DNA of 64,000 nt, taken from assembly GCF_036621415.1 (NCBI RefSeq), contig NZ_CP030941.1, forward strand, positions 3,904,001 to 3,968,000, in the 5' to 3' direction. The notes under the pieces are model-generated. The model made no database searches. It had not been told where the DNA came from and saw nothing but the letters and a program-made list of their open reading frames with translations. Made by a program: the position numbers and the translations under genes. The DNA is from Nitratireductor thuwali. Lineage in GTDB: Bacteria; Pseudomonadota; Alphaproteobacteria; Rhizobiales; Rhizobiaceae. This document shows positions 27,557 to 35,713 of this stretch, piece by piece. Positions within the stretch are counted from its first letter, which is position 1. Each line of letters starts with the position of its first letter.

Positions 27557-28963
27557 TTATTCGGCGGCGGCCGAAAACCCGCCGCCGAGCCACTGCCGGC
27601 AGTCGGTGAGGGCCCGGGCGCTCAAGGCCCGCTTCCTGGCGACGGACTTTTCCTTGCCGCGCAGCCGCTTGCCCTCGGGCTTGTCCACCTCGACCGGCGG
27701 AAACAGGCCGTAATTGACGTTCATCGGCTGGAAAGAGCGTTTACCCGGCTCGTCCTCGGAAAGGATATGGCCGCCGGTGATATGGCCGAGAAGCGCGCCG
27801 AAGGCGGTGGTGGGCGGCGGCGGCAGGACGGGTTGCCCGAGCCGCTCGGCCGCGGCGAAACGCCCGGCCAGCAGGCCGATGGCCGCGCTCTCCACATAGC
27901 CCTCGCAGCCGGTTATCTGGCCGGCAAAGCGCAGGCCCGGCCGTGACTTGAGCTGCAGGGTCGGATCCAGCAGGGCCGGCGAATTGATGTAGGTGTTGCG
28001 GTGCAGGCCGCCCAGCCGCGCGAACTCGGCGTTCTCCAGCCCAGGGATCATCCGGAATATGCGTGCCTGCTCACCATATTTCAGCTTCGTCTGAAAGCCG
28101 ACCATGTTGTAGAGCGTGCCCAGCGCGTTGTCCTGGCGGAGCTGAACGACGGCATAGGGCTTTTCGTCCGGCTTGTGCGCGTTGGTGAGCCCCATCGGCT
28201 TCATCGGTCCGTGGCGCAGCGTTTCCGGCCCCCGCTCGGCCATCACCTCGATGGGCAGGCAGCCGTCGAAATAGGGCGTTCCTTCCCATTCCTTGAACTC
28301 GGTCTTCTCGCCCTGGATGAGCGCCTGGATGAAGGCCTCGTACTGCGCCTTGTCCATCGGGCAGTTGATATAGTCCTTGCCGGTGCCGCCTGGCCCCACC
28401 TTGTCGTAGCGGGACTGGAACCAGCAGATATCCAGATCGATCGTGTCGAAATGGACGATGGGCGCGATTGCGTCGAAGAAGGCCAGCGCCTTCTCGTCGG
28501 TCTGGGCGGCGATCGCCTCGGCCAGGGCGGGGGCGGTGAGGGGCCCGGTCGCGATGATAGCCTGGTCCCAGCCTTCCGGCGGCAGGCCGGTGACTTCCTC
28601 TCGGGCAATCGTGATCAGCGGGTGATCCTCGATCGCCTTGGTCACGGCATCGGAAAAGCCGTCGCGGTCGACGGCCAGCGCCCCGCCGGCCGGCACCTGG
28701 TTGGCGTCGCCTGCGCGCATGATCAGCGAGCCGGCCAGCCGCATTTCCGCATGCAGCACGCCGACCGCGTTCGTCTCCGCGTCGTCGGAACGGAAGGAGT
28801 TGGAGCACACGAGCTCGGCAAGGCCGTCGGTCCTGTGCGCCTCGGTGCCGCGCACGGGCCGCATTTCATGGAGGATGACGGGCACGCCGGCCTGCGCAGC
28901 CTGCCAGGCCGCTTCCGAGCCGGCCAGTCCGCCGCCGATAATGTGAATGGGTTTTGCTGTCAT
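27557..28963 (-). CDS. trmFO: Methylenetetrahydrofolate--tRNA-(uracil-5-)-methyltransferase TrmFO
   Basis: This 468-residue FAD enzyme makes 5-methyluridine at position 54 of tRNA using methylenetetrahydrofolate. Its N-terminal dinucleotide-binding motif is [18 protein letters not shown], followed by LHEMRP and [20 protein letters not shown]. The blocks [15 protein letters not shown] and [18 protein letters not shown] are further family signatures. TrmFO occurs in alphaproteobacteria in place of SAM-dependent TrmA. Monocistronic. Confidence 0.95.
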   Translation of the reverse strand: MTAKPIHIIGGGLAGSEAAWQAAQAGVPVILHEMRPVRGTEAHRTDGLAELVCSNSFRSDDAETNAVGVLHAEMRLAGSLIMRAGDANQVPAGGALAVDRDGFSDAVTKAIEDHPLITIAREEVTGLPPEGWDQAIIATGPLTAPALAEAIAAQTDEKALAFFDAIAPIVHFDTIDLDICWFQSRYDKVGPGGTGKDYINCPMDKAQYEAFIQALIQGEKTEFKEWEGTPYFDGCLPIEVMAERGPETLRHGPMKPMGLTNAHKPDEKPYAVVQLRQDNALGTLYNMVGFQTKLKYGEQARIFRMIPGLENAEFARLGGLHRNTYINSPALLDPTLQLKSRPGLRFAGQITGCEGYVESAAIGLLAGRFAAAERLGQPVLPPPPTTAFGALLGHITGGHILSEDEPGKRSFQPMNVNYGLFPPVEVDKPEGKRLRGKEKSVARKRALSARALTDCRQWLGGGFSAAAE

Positions 28964-29054
28964 AGGGCGGAGATAAGCCCATGAGAGCCCGAATGCAATC
29001 GATACGGGCCGCCGGGCAATTGCGGCGGACGGGCGGCACCTTTATCCTGTGCCC

Positions 29055-29642
29055 ATGACGTTCAGATGCGCACGCGCCGTCGCAACCCTGGTTCTGGCCC
29101 TTGCCATTCAGGCGGGGAGGGCCTTGCCGGCCTTGGCCAATGAAGGCGTGCTGCATGTGTGCAGCGGCTACAGTTGCGCCTACAGGACGGCGTTGCCGCT
29201 GAGCCCCGGTTTCAGAAAAAAGCTGGCAGGCATCATGGCCCCCGGCGCGGCCTCCGCACAGGCCGAGCGAAAGGCCCTCGCGCGCGCCGTCGCATATTTC
29301 GAGCGCGCCGCGACCGCCCGCATCGGGGTGAAGGACGGGCCCAAGGGCGAGATCGGCCGCAGCCGCATCTATGGGCAGATGGACTGCATCGACGAGTCGA
29401 GCAACACGGGCGCGCTGCTGCGTTATCTCCAGGAGGAAAAGCTGATGCGCCATCACGAGAGCCGCCCGGCCGCGTCGCGGGGCGCTTTCATCGATGGGCG
29501 CTATCCGCACTCGACGGCGGTGCTGCGCGAAAAGAACGGGGAATTATGGGCGGTCGACAGCTGGTACGAGCCCGCGGGCGGTGCGCCCGACATCATGCCG
29601 CTCGCCGAATGGCGCAAGCGCGGCGTCGGTGGCGCGCGATAG
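29055..29642 (+). CDS. Conserved secreted hypothetical protein
   Basis: This 195-residue protein has a signal peptide ending near LPALA-NEG. The mature part begins VLHVCSGYSCAYR (two cysteines), has an alanine-rich helical stretch, the MDCIDESSNTGALLRYL block with a further cysteine, and a C-terminal VDSWYEPAGGAPDI segment. The invariant-looking CIDES...Y and W-Y pattern suggests an enzyme-like fold, but I do not recognise a named family. It is followed by the minus-strand DUF1127/small-RNA unit, so its transcript probably meets that terminator. Confidence 0.7.
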   Translation: MTFRCARAVATLVLALAIQAGRALPALANEGVLHVCSGYSCAYRTALPLSPGFRKKLAGIMAPGAASAQAERKALARAVAYFERAATARIGVKDGPKGEIGRSRIYGQMDCIDESSNTGALLRYLQEEKLMRHHESRPAASRGAFIDGRYPHSTAVLREKNGELWAVDSWYEPAGGAPDIMPLAEWRKRGVGGAR

Positions 29643-29706
29643 GGCGCGGCCTGGGCAAACGAAACGATTGCAGGGAAGATCGGATCAGGCGGGAGGAAAC
29701 CCGCAA

Positions 29707-29745
29707 AAAAACAACACCCGCCGGGGGAGGAGGTCCGGCGGGTGT
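29707..29745 (-). ncRNA. CcsR/cuckoo-type small RNA hairpin 3 and terminator
   Basis: On the minus strand an 11-bp perfect stem (29714-29724 with 29735-29745) displays ACCTCCTCCC in its loop and is followed by GTTGTTTTTTT. It is the last of three such hairpins downstream of the DUF1127 gene and doubles as the Rho-independent terminator of the unit. The loop is an anti-Shine-Dalgarno sequence. Confidence 0.8.
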
Positions 29746-29755
29746 CGTTTTGATC

Positions 29756-29787
29756 GACCGACGATCGGGAGGAGGTGAAAGTCGGCC
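29756..29787 (-). ncRNA. CcsR/cuckoo-type small RNA hairpin 2
   Basis: On the minus strand a 7-bp stem (29781-29787 with 29756-29762, one G-U pair) carries the loop sequence CACCTCCTCCC. It is the middle member of the three-hairpin array after DUF1127. The loop motif CCUCCUCCC is the defining feature of the CcsR/cuckoo small RNAs of alphaproteobacteria. Confidence 0.75.
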
Positions 29788-29793
29788 GTATTC

Positions 29794-29821
29794 GACAGGA
29801 TTGGGAGGAGGTAACCCTGCC
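29794..29821 (-). ncRNA. CcsR/cuckoo-type small RNA hairpin 1
   Basis: On the minus strand CAGG (29816-29819) pairs with CCTG (29796-29799), presenting TTACCTCCTCCCAAT in the loop. The stem is shorter than in the other two hairpins. It begins about 20 bases after the DUF1127 stop codon and would be released by processing of the 3' UTR. Confidence 0.7.
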
Positions 29822-29839
29822 GAAATCTCGTTGCTTTCG

Positions 29840-29980
29840 TTAGAGCGACTTGCGCGCCACGAAAGGAATGTCGCCGCGGGCGATACCGAGGTCGCTCAGC
29901 TCGCGAGTGGAAAGGCGGCTCAGCTCGGTAACCGTCTGCCGGTAGCGGCGCCAGTTACGGTAATTGCGAATGATGTTCAT
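29840..29980 (-). CDS. Small DUF1127 protein (CcaF1-like)
   Basis: This 46-residue basic protein matches the DUF1127 (YjiS-like) domain: an amphipathic N-terminal helix rich in Arg and Tyr, then the signature LSRLSTRELSDLGIARGDIP, and a basic end. DUF1127 proteins are stress-induced, and some bind RNA; in Rhodobacter sphaeroides the homologue upstream of CcsR1-4 (CcaF1) affects RNA maturation and turnover. Here too the gene is followed directly on the same strand by CCTCCTCCC hairpins, so the mRNA and small RNAs probably come from one transcript. Confidence 0.85.
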   Translation of the reverse strand: MNIIRNYRNWRRYRQTVTELSRLSTRELSDLGIARGDIPFVARKSL

Positions 29981-30407
29981 TGTCTTGCTCACTTCGTGTC
30001 GGAGAATTGTTCGTCCGTCTTGCGATGAACAGATAGGCCCGTTCGCCATGCGGCGGAAGAGATAATGTTGCATGGCAGCAATGCATATTGTGCAATGCAC
30101 CATGATCGCGCCGCAATGCTCCCCCGGTCTCGCCACACATGCTAACGGGAAGCGGAAACCGCCTTTACCTGGGAACTGCGGGTGCCGCCGGAAAACCTTC
30201 GCGGCTGCGACCTTTTGCGATAAGGTGGCATCGCTTGACGACGGCTTCGATGCGGAGGAACGAATGGATGCAGCGCCCTTTGCGCATCCAAAAGGGCAAA
30301 GGGCGCCCAAAGGCGGAAAAAAGCCTGTTTTTCGGGCAATTTTCCTTTGATAGACCAAGGGCAGGTGATATAGAACCCCGCGCTTTCGGGAGCGCTCGGC
30401 TTTCGAA
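29981..30407. other. Long intergenic region with repeats and a strong hairpin
   Basis: No convincing gene is visible in this gap. Three GCAATGC units lie at 30078, 30092 and 30113, upstream of the DUF1127 gene and possibly in its promoter. A perfect 11-bp inverted repeat, GCGCCCTTTGC (30273-30283) with GCAAAGGGCGC (30296-30306), forms a 12-base-loop hairpin without a T-tract, followed by a short AGGC/GCCT hairpin and GTTTTT. The right end holds the tRNA-Leu promoter. Confidence 0.5.
30347..30374 (+). promoter_or_regulatory. Sigma-70-like promoter of tRNA-Leu
   Basis: TTGATA (30347-30352) and TATAGA (30369-30374) are separated by 16 bases, and the tRNA starts 34 bases downstream. This is close to the housekeeping sigma-70 consensus. 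Confidence 0.6.
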
Positions 30408-30492
30408 GCGGGTGTGGTGGAACTGGTAGACACGCCAGATTTAGGTTCTGGTGGCGCAAGCCGTGGGGGTTCAAGTCCCTCCACCCGCACCA
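30408..30492 (+). tRNA. tRNA-Leu (anticodon UAG)
   Basis: This 85-base class II tRNA includes an encoded CCA. The acceptor GCGGGTG pairs with CACCCGC; the anticodon stem CCAGA/TCTGG encloses loop TTTAGGT with anticodon TAG; a variable arm precedes the T arm GGGGG TTCAAGT CCCTC. It reads CUN leucine codons. It lies just upstream of tig. Confidence 0.95.
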
Positions 30493-30578
30493 GGCAGGCC
30501 ACCCCCGAGACGGATTTTCGGCAGGCTCAACGGTGAAACGCCGCGCAAGCGGCGATGAGTGAACACAAAGGTTTAATA

Positions 30579-32015
30579 ATGCAGGTAACCGAGACTCTAA
30601 ACTCAGGTCTTAAGCGCGAGATCAAAGTCACCGTGCCGGCCCAGGACCTCGAATCCAGGCTGATGGAGCGTCTCGAGGACGCCAAGTCGAAGGTGCGGCT
30701 GAAGGGCTTCCGCCCCGGCAAGGTGCCGCTGCAGCATCTGCGCAATATCTACGGCAAGTCCTTCATGGCCGAAGTGGTCAACGAGATCCTGTCCGATTCC
30801 TCCAAGTCGATCATTTCCGAGCGCGGCGAAAAGCCGGCCATGCAGCCGGAAATCAACATGACCGAGGACGAGAAGGAAGCCGAGAAGGTTCTGGCGGGCA
30901 ACGCCGATTTCGAGTTCTCGATGAGCTACGAAGTCATCCCGCCGATCGAGATCAAGGATTTCTCCGAGATCAAGGTCACGCGTCCCGTCTACGACGTGTC
31001 GGATGACGAGGTCGAGGAGCAGGTCAAGCGCATCGCCGACTCGGCCCGCACCTATAAGCCGAAATCCGGCAAGGCCAAGGAAGGCGACAAGGTCACCATC
31101 GACTATGCCGGCAAGATCGACGGCGAGTTGTTCGAGGGCGGCTCGGCCGAAGACTCCGACGTGGTGATCGGCCACAATCAGTTCATCCCCGGCTTCGAAG
31201 AACAGCTCGTGGGCCTCAAGGCGGGCGACAAGACGACCATCAAGGTCACCTTCCCCGAGGAATATGCGGCGGAGCATCTGGCCGGCAAGGAAGCCGAGTT
31301 CGACGTCACCGTGAAGCAGGTTTCCGAGGCGGACGAACTGGTCGTCGACGACGAACTGGCCAAGACGCTGGGGCTGGAATCGGCCGAAAAGCTGCGCGAG
31401 ATCGTCCGCGGCCAGCTTGAGAACCAGTTCGGCCAGGTGACGCGCCAGAAAGCCAAGCGCCAGCTCCTCGACGCCCTCGACGACTTGTACAAGTTCGATG
31501 CGCCGTCCAAGCTCGTCGAAGCCGAGTTCGAGAACATCTGGAACCAGGTGACCCGCGATCTGGAAAGCGCCGGCCGTACCTTCGAGGACGAAGACACGAC
31601 CGAGGAGGAGGCGCGCGCCGAGTACCAGCGTCTGGCCGAGCGCCGCGTGCGCCTCGGCCTCGTGCTGGCGCAGATCGGCGAGGAAGCCGGCGTCGAGGTG
31701 GGCGAGGACGAGATGCAGCGCGCGCTGATCGAATCGATCCGCCGCTATCCGCAGCATCAGCAGCAGGAAATCTACGACTTCTACCGGCAGAACCCGCAGG
31801 CGCTGGCCAATATCCGCGCCCCTCTGTTCGAGGAAAAGGTCGTCGACCACCTTTTGGCCAAGGCCGATGTGACCGACAAGAAGGTCGGCCGCGAGGAGCT
31901 TCTGGCCGATGACGAAGACGAGGCGGAGGCAAAGCCCGCCGCCGAAAAGAAGCCGGCCAAGAAGAAGGCCGCCCCGAAAAAGAAGGCCGCCAAGGCCGAA
32001 GGCGACGCGGAATAG
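30579..32015 (+). CDS. tig: Trigger factor
   Basis: This 478-residue ribosome-associated chaperone and peptidyl-prolyl isomerase has the ribosome-binding N-terminal domain with the [13 protein letters not shown] signature, the FKBP-type PPIase domain (about 155-245, [20 protein letters not shown]), and a helical C-terminal chaperone domain. The last ~30 residues are a Lys/Ala/Pro-rich tail. ATG 30579 ([10 protein letters not shown]) is chosen because rhizobial homologues start there; an ATG 24 bases upstream is in frame. A strong terminator follows. Confidence 0.95.
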   Translation: MQVTETLNSGLKREIKVTVPAQDLESRLMERLEDAKSKVRLKGFRPGKVPLQHLRNIYGKSFMAEVVNEILSDSSKSIISERGEKPAMQPEINMTEDEKEAEKVLAGNADFEFSMSYEVIPPIEIKDFSEIKVTRPVYDVSDDEVEEQVKRIADSARTYKPKSGKAKEGDKVTIDYAGKIDGELFEGGSAEDSDVVIGHNQFIPGFEEQLVGLKAGDKTTIKVTFPEEYAAEHLAGKEAEFDVTVKQVSEADELVVDDELAKTLGLESAEKLREIVRGQLENQFGQVTRQKAKRQLLDALDDLYKFDAPSKLVEAEFENIWNQVTRDLESAGRTFEDEDTTEEEARAEYQRLAERRVRLGLVLAQIGEEAGVEVGEDEMQRALIESIRRYPQHQQQEIYDFYRQNPQALANIRAPLFEEKVVDHLLAKADVTDKKVGREELLADDEDEAEAKPAAEKKPAKKKAAPKKKAAKAEGDAE

Positions 32016-32037
32016 AACCCGCCTGAGACGCGACCTG

Positions 32038-32064
32038 AAAAGCCCCGGTTTTCCGGGGCTTTTT
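32038..32064 (+). terminator. Rho-independent terminator after tig
   Basis: An 11-bp perfect stem, AAAAGCCCCGG with CCGGGGCTTTT around a 4-base loop, ends in a T run and lies 23 bases after the tig stop. The A-rich left arm would also allow termination on the opposite strand. Confidence 0.9.
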
Positions 32065-32203
32065 GTTGGATCAAAGACATGTGCCGCGTGGTGCTTCGCG
32101 AAAGGGCCTGCCTGCGGGAGCAATTCCAGCAAAGGAAAAGCCGTTTCGCCGCCCGTGACCGGCGAAATGAGGTGAAACGGTTTCGGGCACGGGCAAGCCG
32201 GAC

Positions 32204-32905
32204 ATGGATGATGCAATGACGGAATGGACAATCGATGCGGTCTTTGTCGGCACGCTGAAGCCGCTTGGCCCGCGCGGCGTTCTTAGCGGCATATTCAAGC
32301 AGGAGGCGACGGCCCCGGTTGCCGTGGGAAAGACAGGACTGGCCGGCGATCATCAGGGCGACACGCGCGTTCATGGCGGGCCGGAGAAGGCGCTGCACCT
32401 TTATCCCGCCCGTCACTACCGGTCGTGGCGCGGCGAGTTTCCGGAGATGGCGGGATCGCTCGCCGCGGGAGCGTTCGGTGAAAACATCTCGGTACCCGCC
32501 ATCGGCGAGGAGGACATCTGCATCGGCGACACGCTGCGGCTTGGCACCGCACTGGTGCAGTTTTCGCAAGGACGCCAGCCCTGCTGGAAGCTGAACGAGC
32601 GCTTCGGCCAGAAGACGATGGCGGCCCGTGTCCAGGAAACCGGCCGCACCGGCTGGTATTTCCGCGTGTTGGAGGAAGGGACCGTCGCCGCGGGCGACCG
32701 CCTGGTGCTGATGGAGCGCCCCCAGCCGGAATGGACGCTGGCCCGCGTCACCGACCTGCTTTACCGCGACAGGCTGAACTATGAGGCACTGGCCGAACTC
32801 GCCGACAACGCCCTGCTCGCCTGGAGCTGGCGAAAGCTCGCCCAGCGCCGGCTGGAGCGGCGCCAGGTGGAGGACTGGTCGAAGCGGCTGAAAGGCTCGT
32901 TTTGA
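32204..32905 (+). CDS. MOSC domain protein (YiiM-like)
   Basis: This 233-residue protein contains a MOSC domain and a C-terminal 3-alpha region, as in YiiM. Key features are GLAGDHQGDTRVHGGPEKALHLY, FGENISVPAI and the conserved cysteine in FSQGRQPCWKLNERFG, the site expected to hold sulfur or the molybdenum cofactor. YiiM reduces N-hydroxylated substrates with Moco. An ATG 12 bases downstream (MTEW) may be the true start. Confidence 0.88.
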   Translation: MDDAMTEWTIDAVFVGTLKPLGPRGVLSGIFKQEATAPVAVGKTGLAGDHQGDTRVHGGPEKALHLYPARHYRSWRGEFPEMAGSLAAGAFGENISVPAIGEEDICIGDTLRLGTALVQFSQGRQPCWKLNERFGQKTMAARVQETGRTGWYFRVLEEGTVAAGDRLVLMERPQPEWTLARVTDLLYRDRLNYEALAELADNALLAWSWRKLAQRRLERRQVEDWSKRLKGSF

Positions 32906-32965
32906 AGCCATTTCCGGGCGGCTGCCGCCGTTTCTCGGCGGAAACGGCGGCAGAACCGCGCTCTA

Positions 32966-33883
32966 TCAGGTGGAAATCCCGTATTTCCGCACCATCGCTT
33001 CCAGATAATCTGCTGCATCCGCGCCCTTCAGCGCCTCGTCCCAGAGACGGGCGGCGATGTCCTCGTGGAGTTGCATGGCCTCCGGCGCCGACGTGATCAG
33101 CGCGACCCCGACCCGGATATTGGGCTGCTCGCCGAGACGGAACGGGCTGATGGCCAGGACCGAGCGGTCGGCCTGCCGGAATATCTGGAAGCTCGTGGCC
33201 GGCACCGGCTCGCGCACGACGCCGATCTGCACGCCAATCGGCTGATCGCGCAGCGTCTTGATGATGTGTTCGGCCTCGCGGCGGGCCTTGACGCGGCGTT
33301 CGTCGATAAGGTTCTGCGGCAGGTCGTGACGGCCGATGAGGCCGTGCAGAAGGAAGCGCTCCAGATCCGCCGTCGCGATCAGGCTGACGATCAGCGGGCG
33401 CCGCTGCCGGAAGGCCGTCTTGCGGGCCTTGAGGATGTCGAGCAGCGCCTCGACGGTCTGCGAGGCTTCATGGCTGGCCGATGCGCCATCGGGAATCGAT
33501 TCGGATAGCACCTCTTCCAGCACTGAATCATATTTATCCGAGGTCAGCAGGTAGGACACCGGGCTGAAAAGGCCGATGATCTGCTGGCACTCGGTCTCCA
33601 ACTGCCTCATGCGCTCGAAGAATGCGGTTGCCGTGCTCACATATTCGACGCCCACGCCCATCAGGCTGGGCAGCGAAACGCCCAGCTCGTCGGCAATGCT
33701 GGTAAGCATCTCGATCTTGCGGATCTGCCCTTTTTCGGCCCGGTAGAGGGCAGCCCGCGAAATGCCGAGCCGCGAGGCAAGCGTCTCGGGCGCTATGCCC
33801 TGGCCGATGCGGTAGGCCCGCAGCCGCGCCCCTATGTCGCTGAAACGTATAGGCGCGTTGAGGGGAGATTTGTTGTCCGCCAC
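32966..33883 (-). CDS. XRE-family HTH regulator, divergent from the TRAP operon
   Basis: This 305-residue regulator has an N-terminal Cro/C1-type helix-turn-helix (about residues 15-75: IGARLRAYRIGQGIAPETLASRLGISRAALYRAEKG written in two halves as RAYRIGQG and LASRLGISRAALYRAEKG) and a ~220-residue C-terminal domain probably for ligand binding or oligomerisation. It is transcribed away from the TRAP-PyrKD-carbamoylase operon, with 207 bases between the starts that hold two inverted repeats and a promoter. It is the likely local regulator; whether activator or repressor is unknown. Confidence 0.82.
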   Translation of the reverse strand: MADNKSPLNAPIRFSDIGARLRAYRIGQGIAPETLASRLGISRAALYRAEKGQIRKIEMLTSIADELGVSLPSLMGVGVEYVSTATAFFERMRQLETECQQIIGLFSPVSYLLTSDKYDSVLEEVLSESIPDGASASHEASQTVEALLDILKARKTAFRQRRPLIVSLIATADLERFLLHGLIGRHDLPQNLIDERRVKARREAEHIIKTLRDQPIGVQIGVVREPVPATSFQIFRQADRSVLAISPFRLGEQPNIRVGVALITSAPEAMQLHEDIAARLWDEALKGADAADYLEAMVRKYGIST

Positions 33884-33960
33884 GTCAAGTCCGCATCGCA
33901 GTTGCTGTCGGGGTCTTATCCGATTGCGGCGTCGAATTTGTCAACAGCCGGCTCACAAGG

Positions 33961-33990
33961 AGAGACAACAATCAATAAAGACATGTCTCT
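33961..33990. promoter_or_regulatory. Inverted repeat, operator candidate 1
   Basis: AGAGACA (33961-33967) and TGTCTCT (33984-33990) are perfect inverted repeats; the right side also contains the 10-bp palindrome AGACATGTCT (33979-33988). It lies between the HTH regulator and the TRAP operon, about midway, and could serve autoregulation. Confidence 0.45.
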
Positions 33991-33993
33991 GCG

Positions 33994-34018
33994 CGAAATC
34001 TCAAAAATGAGATTTTCG
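33994..34018. promoter_or_regulatory. Inverted repeat, operator candidate 2, next to the -35 box
   Basis: The arms AATCTCA and TGAGATT, extended by CGAAATC and GATTTTCG with a one-base slip, form an imperfect 25-bp palindrome. It ends directly before the TTGACA box of the TRAP operon promoter, a position from which a bound regulator could block or recruit polymerase. Confidence 0.6.
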
Positions 34019-34047
34019 TTGACAGTCCTGCGGGCTGTTCTTAGGCT
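34019..34047 (+). promoter_or_regulatory. Sigma-70-like promoter of the TRAP operon
   Basis: A perfect -35 box TTGACA (34019-34024) is followed after 17 bases by TAGGCT (34042-34047), a weak -10. The first gene starts at 34091 with AGGTGG upstream. A weak -10 next to an operator fits a regulated promoter. Confidence 0.5.
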
Positions 34048-34090
34048 ATGTTCCTTCAGAAGTGCCGTCGGGCAACAGAGAGGTGGAACG

Positions 34091-35113
34091 ATGAAGAACA
34101 TTCTGGGCGCATTGGCGTCAACGGCAATCGCAGCGGCGATAGGCATGATGGCCGTCTCGGGCGCGGGGGCAGCCGAATTCGTGGCCAAGATCGGCCATCT
34201 GGAGTCCGATCAGCAGTCCCGCCATGTGCATCTGGAGAAGGTCGCCGAGCTCGTTGCCGAACGGACCGGCGGCGCGGTCGAATTCCAGATCTATCCGCAA
34301 GGCCAGCTTGGCCAGCAGCGTGAGATGACGGAAGGCGTGCAGCTCGGGACCCTCGAGGCCACCGTGGCGCCCGCCGCTTTTCTCGGCGGTTTCAATCCGG
34401 CCGTCTCCATCCTCGACATTCCCTATCTTCTGCCCGCCGACGACGAAGCGGCCCAGGCCATCCGCAGCGGAGCCTTTGGCGAGGCGCTGTGCGACAGCTT
34501 CGATACGCGCGGCGTCGAATGCATCACGCTATGGCCCAACGGCCGCAAGAATTTCACCTCCAACGAGCCGCTGGCCGATCTCGACGACTTCGCCGGGCAG
34601 AAGTTCCGCGTGATGGATTCCAACATCCTCATCGAGCAGTTCAACGCGCTCGGCGCGTCGGCGATCGCGCTGCCCTTCGGCGAGCTCTACACCGCGCTCC
34701 AGACAGGCGTCGTGGACGGCCAGGAAAATCCGCTCGACACCATCCAGCGCATGAAGTTCTACGAGGTCCAGGAGCACCTGGTCCTGTCGAACCACGGTGC
34801 GATGGAGGACGTCGTCCTTTTCAACCCCGCCTTCTGGCAGAGCCTGCCCGAGGAGCACCGCACCACCATCGTCGAGGCGTTCAACGAGGTGATCCCGGAC
34901 CTCATCGAGCACAAGGCCGCCGCCGTGGATGCCGCGCTCGAGGAGATCAAGGCGGCGGGCATGAATGTCCGTGAACTCTCCGACGAGGAAAAGGCGGCGT
35001 TCCGCGAGAAGATGTATCCGGCCGCGCGCGCCGCCTATATCGAGCGCGCCGGCGAGGAGGGCGAGCAGCTCATCGCCATCTATGAGAAAGAATATGAGAC
35101 CGCCGCCGAATAA
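34091..35113 (+). CDS. TRAP transporter substrate-binding protein (DctP family)
   Basis: This 340-residue periplasmic protein has a signal peptide (cleavage near GAGA-AEF). The mature part shows IYPQGQLGQQREMTEGVQLG, then GQKFRVMDSNILIEQFNALG, whose Arg normally forms the salt bridge with a substrate carboxylate, and GVVDGQENPLDTI, the DctP signature. It captures an organic acid and delivers it to the DctQM permease encoded next. Substrate is not determined by sequence; the adjacent PyrKD and carbamoylase genes suggest a carboxylated pyrimidine such as orotate. ATG 34091 is chosen from the signal peptide and AGGTGG upstream. Confidence 0.92.
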   Translation: MKNILGALASTAIAAAIGMMAVSGAGAAEFVAKIGHLESDQQSRHVHLEKVAELVAERTGGAVEFQIYPQGQLGQQREMTEGVQLGTLEATVAPAAFLGGFNPAVSILDIPYLLPADDEAAQAIRSGAFGEALCDSFDTRGVECITLWPNGRKNFTSNEPLADLDDFAGQKFRVMDSNILIEQFNALGASAIALPFGELYTALQTGVVDGQENPLDTIQRMKFYEVQEHLVLSNHGAMEDVVLFNPAFWQSLPEEHRTTIVEAFNEVIPDLIEHKAAAVDAALEEIKAAGMNVRELSDEEKAAFREKMYPAARAAYIERAGEEGEQLIAIYEKEYETAAE

Positions 35114-35154
35114 GGCGTGAGGGCGGCGCCGTCGCATGACGAGGGCGCCCACTT

Positions 35155-35193
35155 GCCCGCCGGCACGGTCCGGCGGGCATCTTTTCTTCTTTC
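35155..35193 (+). terminator. Terminator-like attenuator between TRAP binding protein and permeases
   Basis: A perfect 9-bp GC-rich stem, GCCCGCCGG with CCGGCGGGC around a 6-base loop, is followed by ATCTTTTCTTCTTT. It lies inside the operon, 42 bases after the binding-protein stop and 20 bases before the small permease gene, and could raise the binding-protein level relative to the permeases by partial termination and 3'-end protection. Confidence 0.75.
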
Positions 35194-35212
35194 ATATTGC
35201 CGGAGCCCTGGC

Positions 35213-35713
35213 ATGAAGGCGCTGTCCCTTTTGCGTGCGGTGGAGCGGTTCACCGTAGTGACCATCTTTCTTCTGATGGTCGCGCTCTACTTCCTGAACG
35301 TCCTCGCGCGGCAGTTCGGCGGCACGCTCGCCTCGGATCTGGCCTGGGTCGAGGAAGCGGTGCGGCTGATGAGCCTGTTCCTGGTGTTCTTCGCCGTGGG
35401 GCTTGCGCTCGACGACGGGCGCCATGTGGGCGTCCACACATGGCGCGACCGCATTGCGGCCACGACGGGCCTGCCGCTGCGCAAGGTCATCGATGCGACC
35501 GGGCTCGTCTTCTGCATCTATCTGGCCTGGCTCGGCCTGCAGATGACGATCTTCGTGCACGGAATGGGCCAGCGCAGTCCCACGCTCAACCTGCCGGTCT
35601 TCTGGATGTATCTGGCGCCCACCATCGGCTTCGTGCTGATGGCGCTGCGCTACCTGCTCAGCCTGACCGGCAAGATCGACCGATTTGCCCGCCAAGAGGC
35701 CGAAAATATATGA
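35213..35713 (+). CDS. TRAP transporter small permease (DctQ family)
   Basis: This 166-residue membrane protein has four predicted helices, starting VVTIFLLMVALYFLNVLARQ. It also shows the DctQ features DLAWVEEAVRLMSLFLVFF and DGRHVGVH. It forms the inner-membrane complex with the large subunit. The ATG at 35213 follows the attenuator hairpin; the stop overlaps the large permease start (ATGA). Confidence 0.9.
   Translation: MKALSLLRAVERFTVVTIFLLMVALYFLNVLARQFGGTLASDLAWVEEAVRLMSLFLVFFAVGLALDDGRHVGVHTWRDRIAATTGLPLRKVIDATGLVFCIYLAWLGLQMTIFVHGMGQRSPTLNLPVFWMYLAPTIGFVLMALRYLLSLTGKIDRFARQEAENI

Noticed and set aside
29680..29706. Fourth CcsR-type hairpin (GCGGG-TTTCCT-CCCGC)
   Set aside because: It lies beyond the T-run terminator and lacks the full CCTCCTCCC loop; at most a decayed copy.
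30603..32231. 542-codon minus-strand frame opposite trigger factor
   Set aside because: Antisense shadow of tig; it runs through the terminator and has no domain signature.
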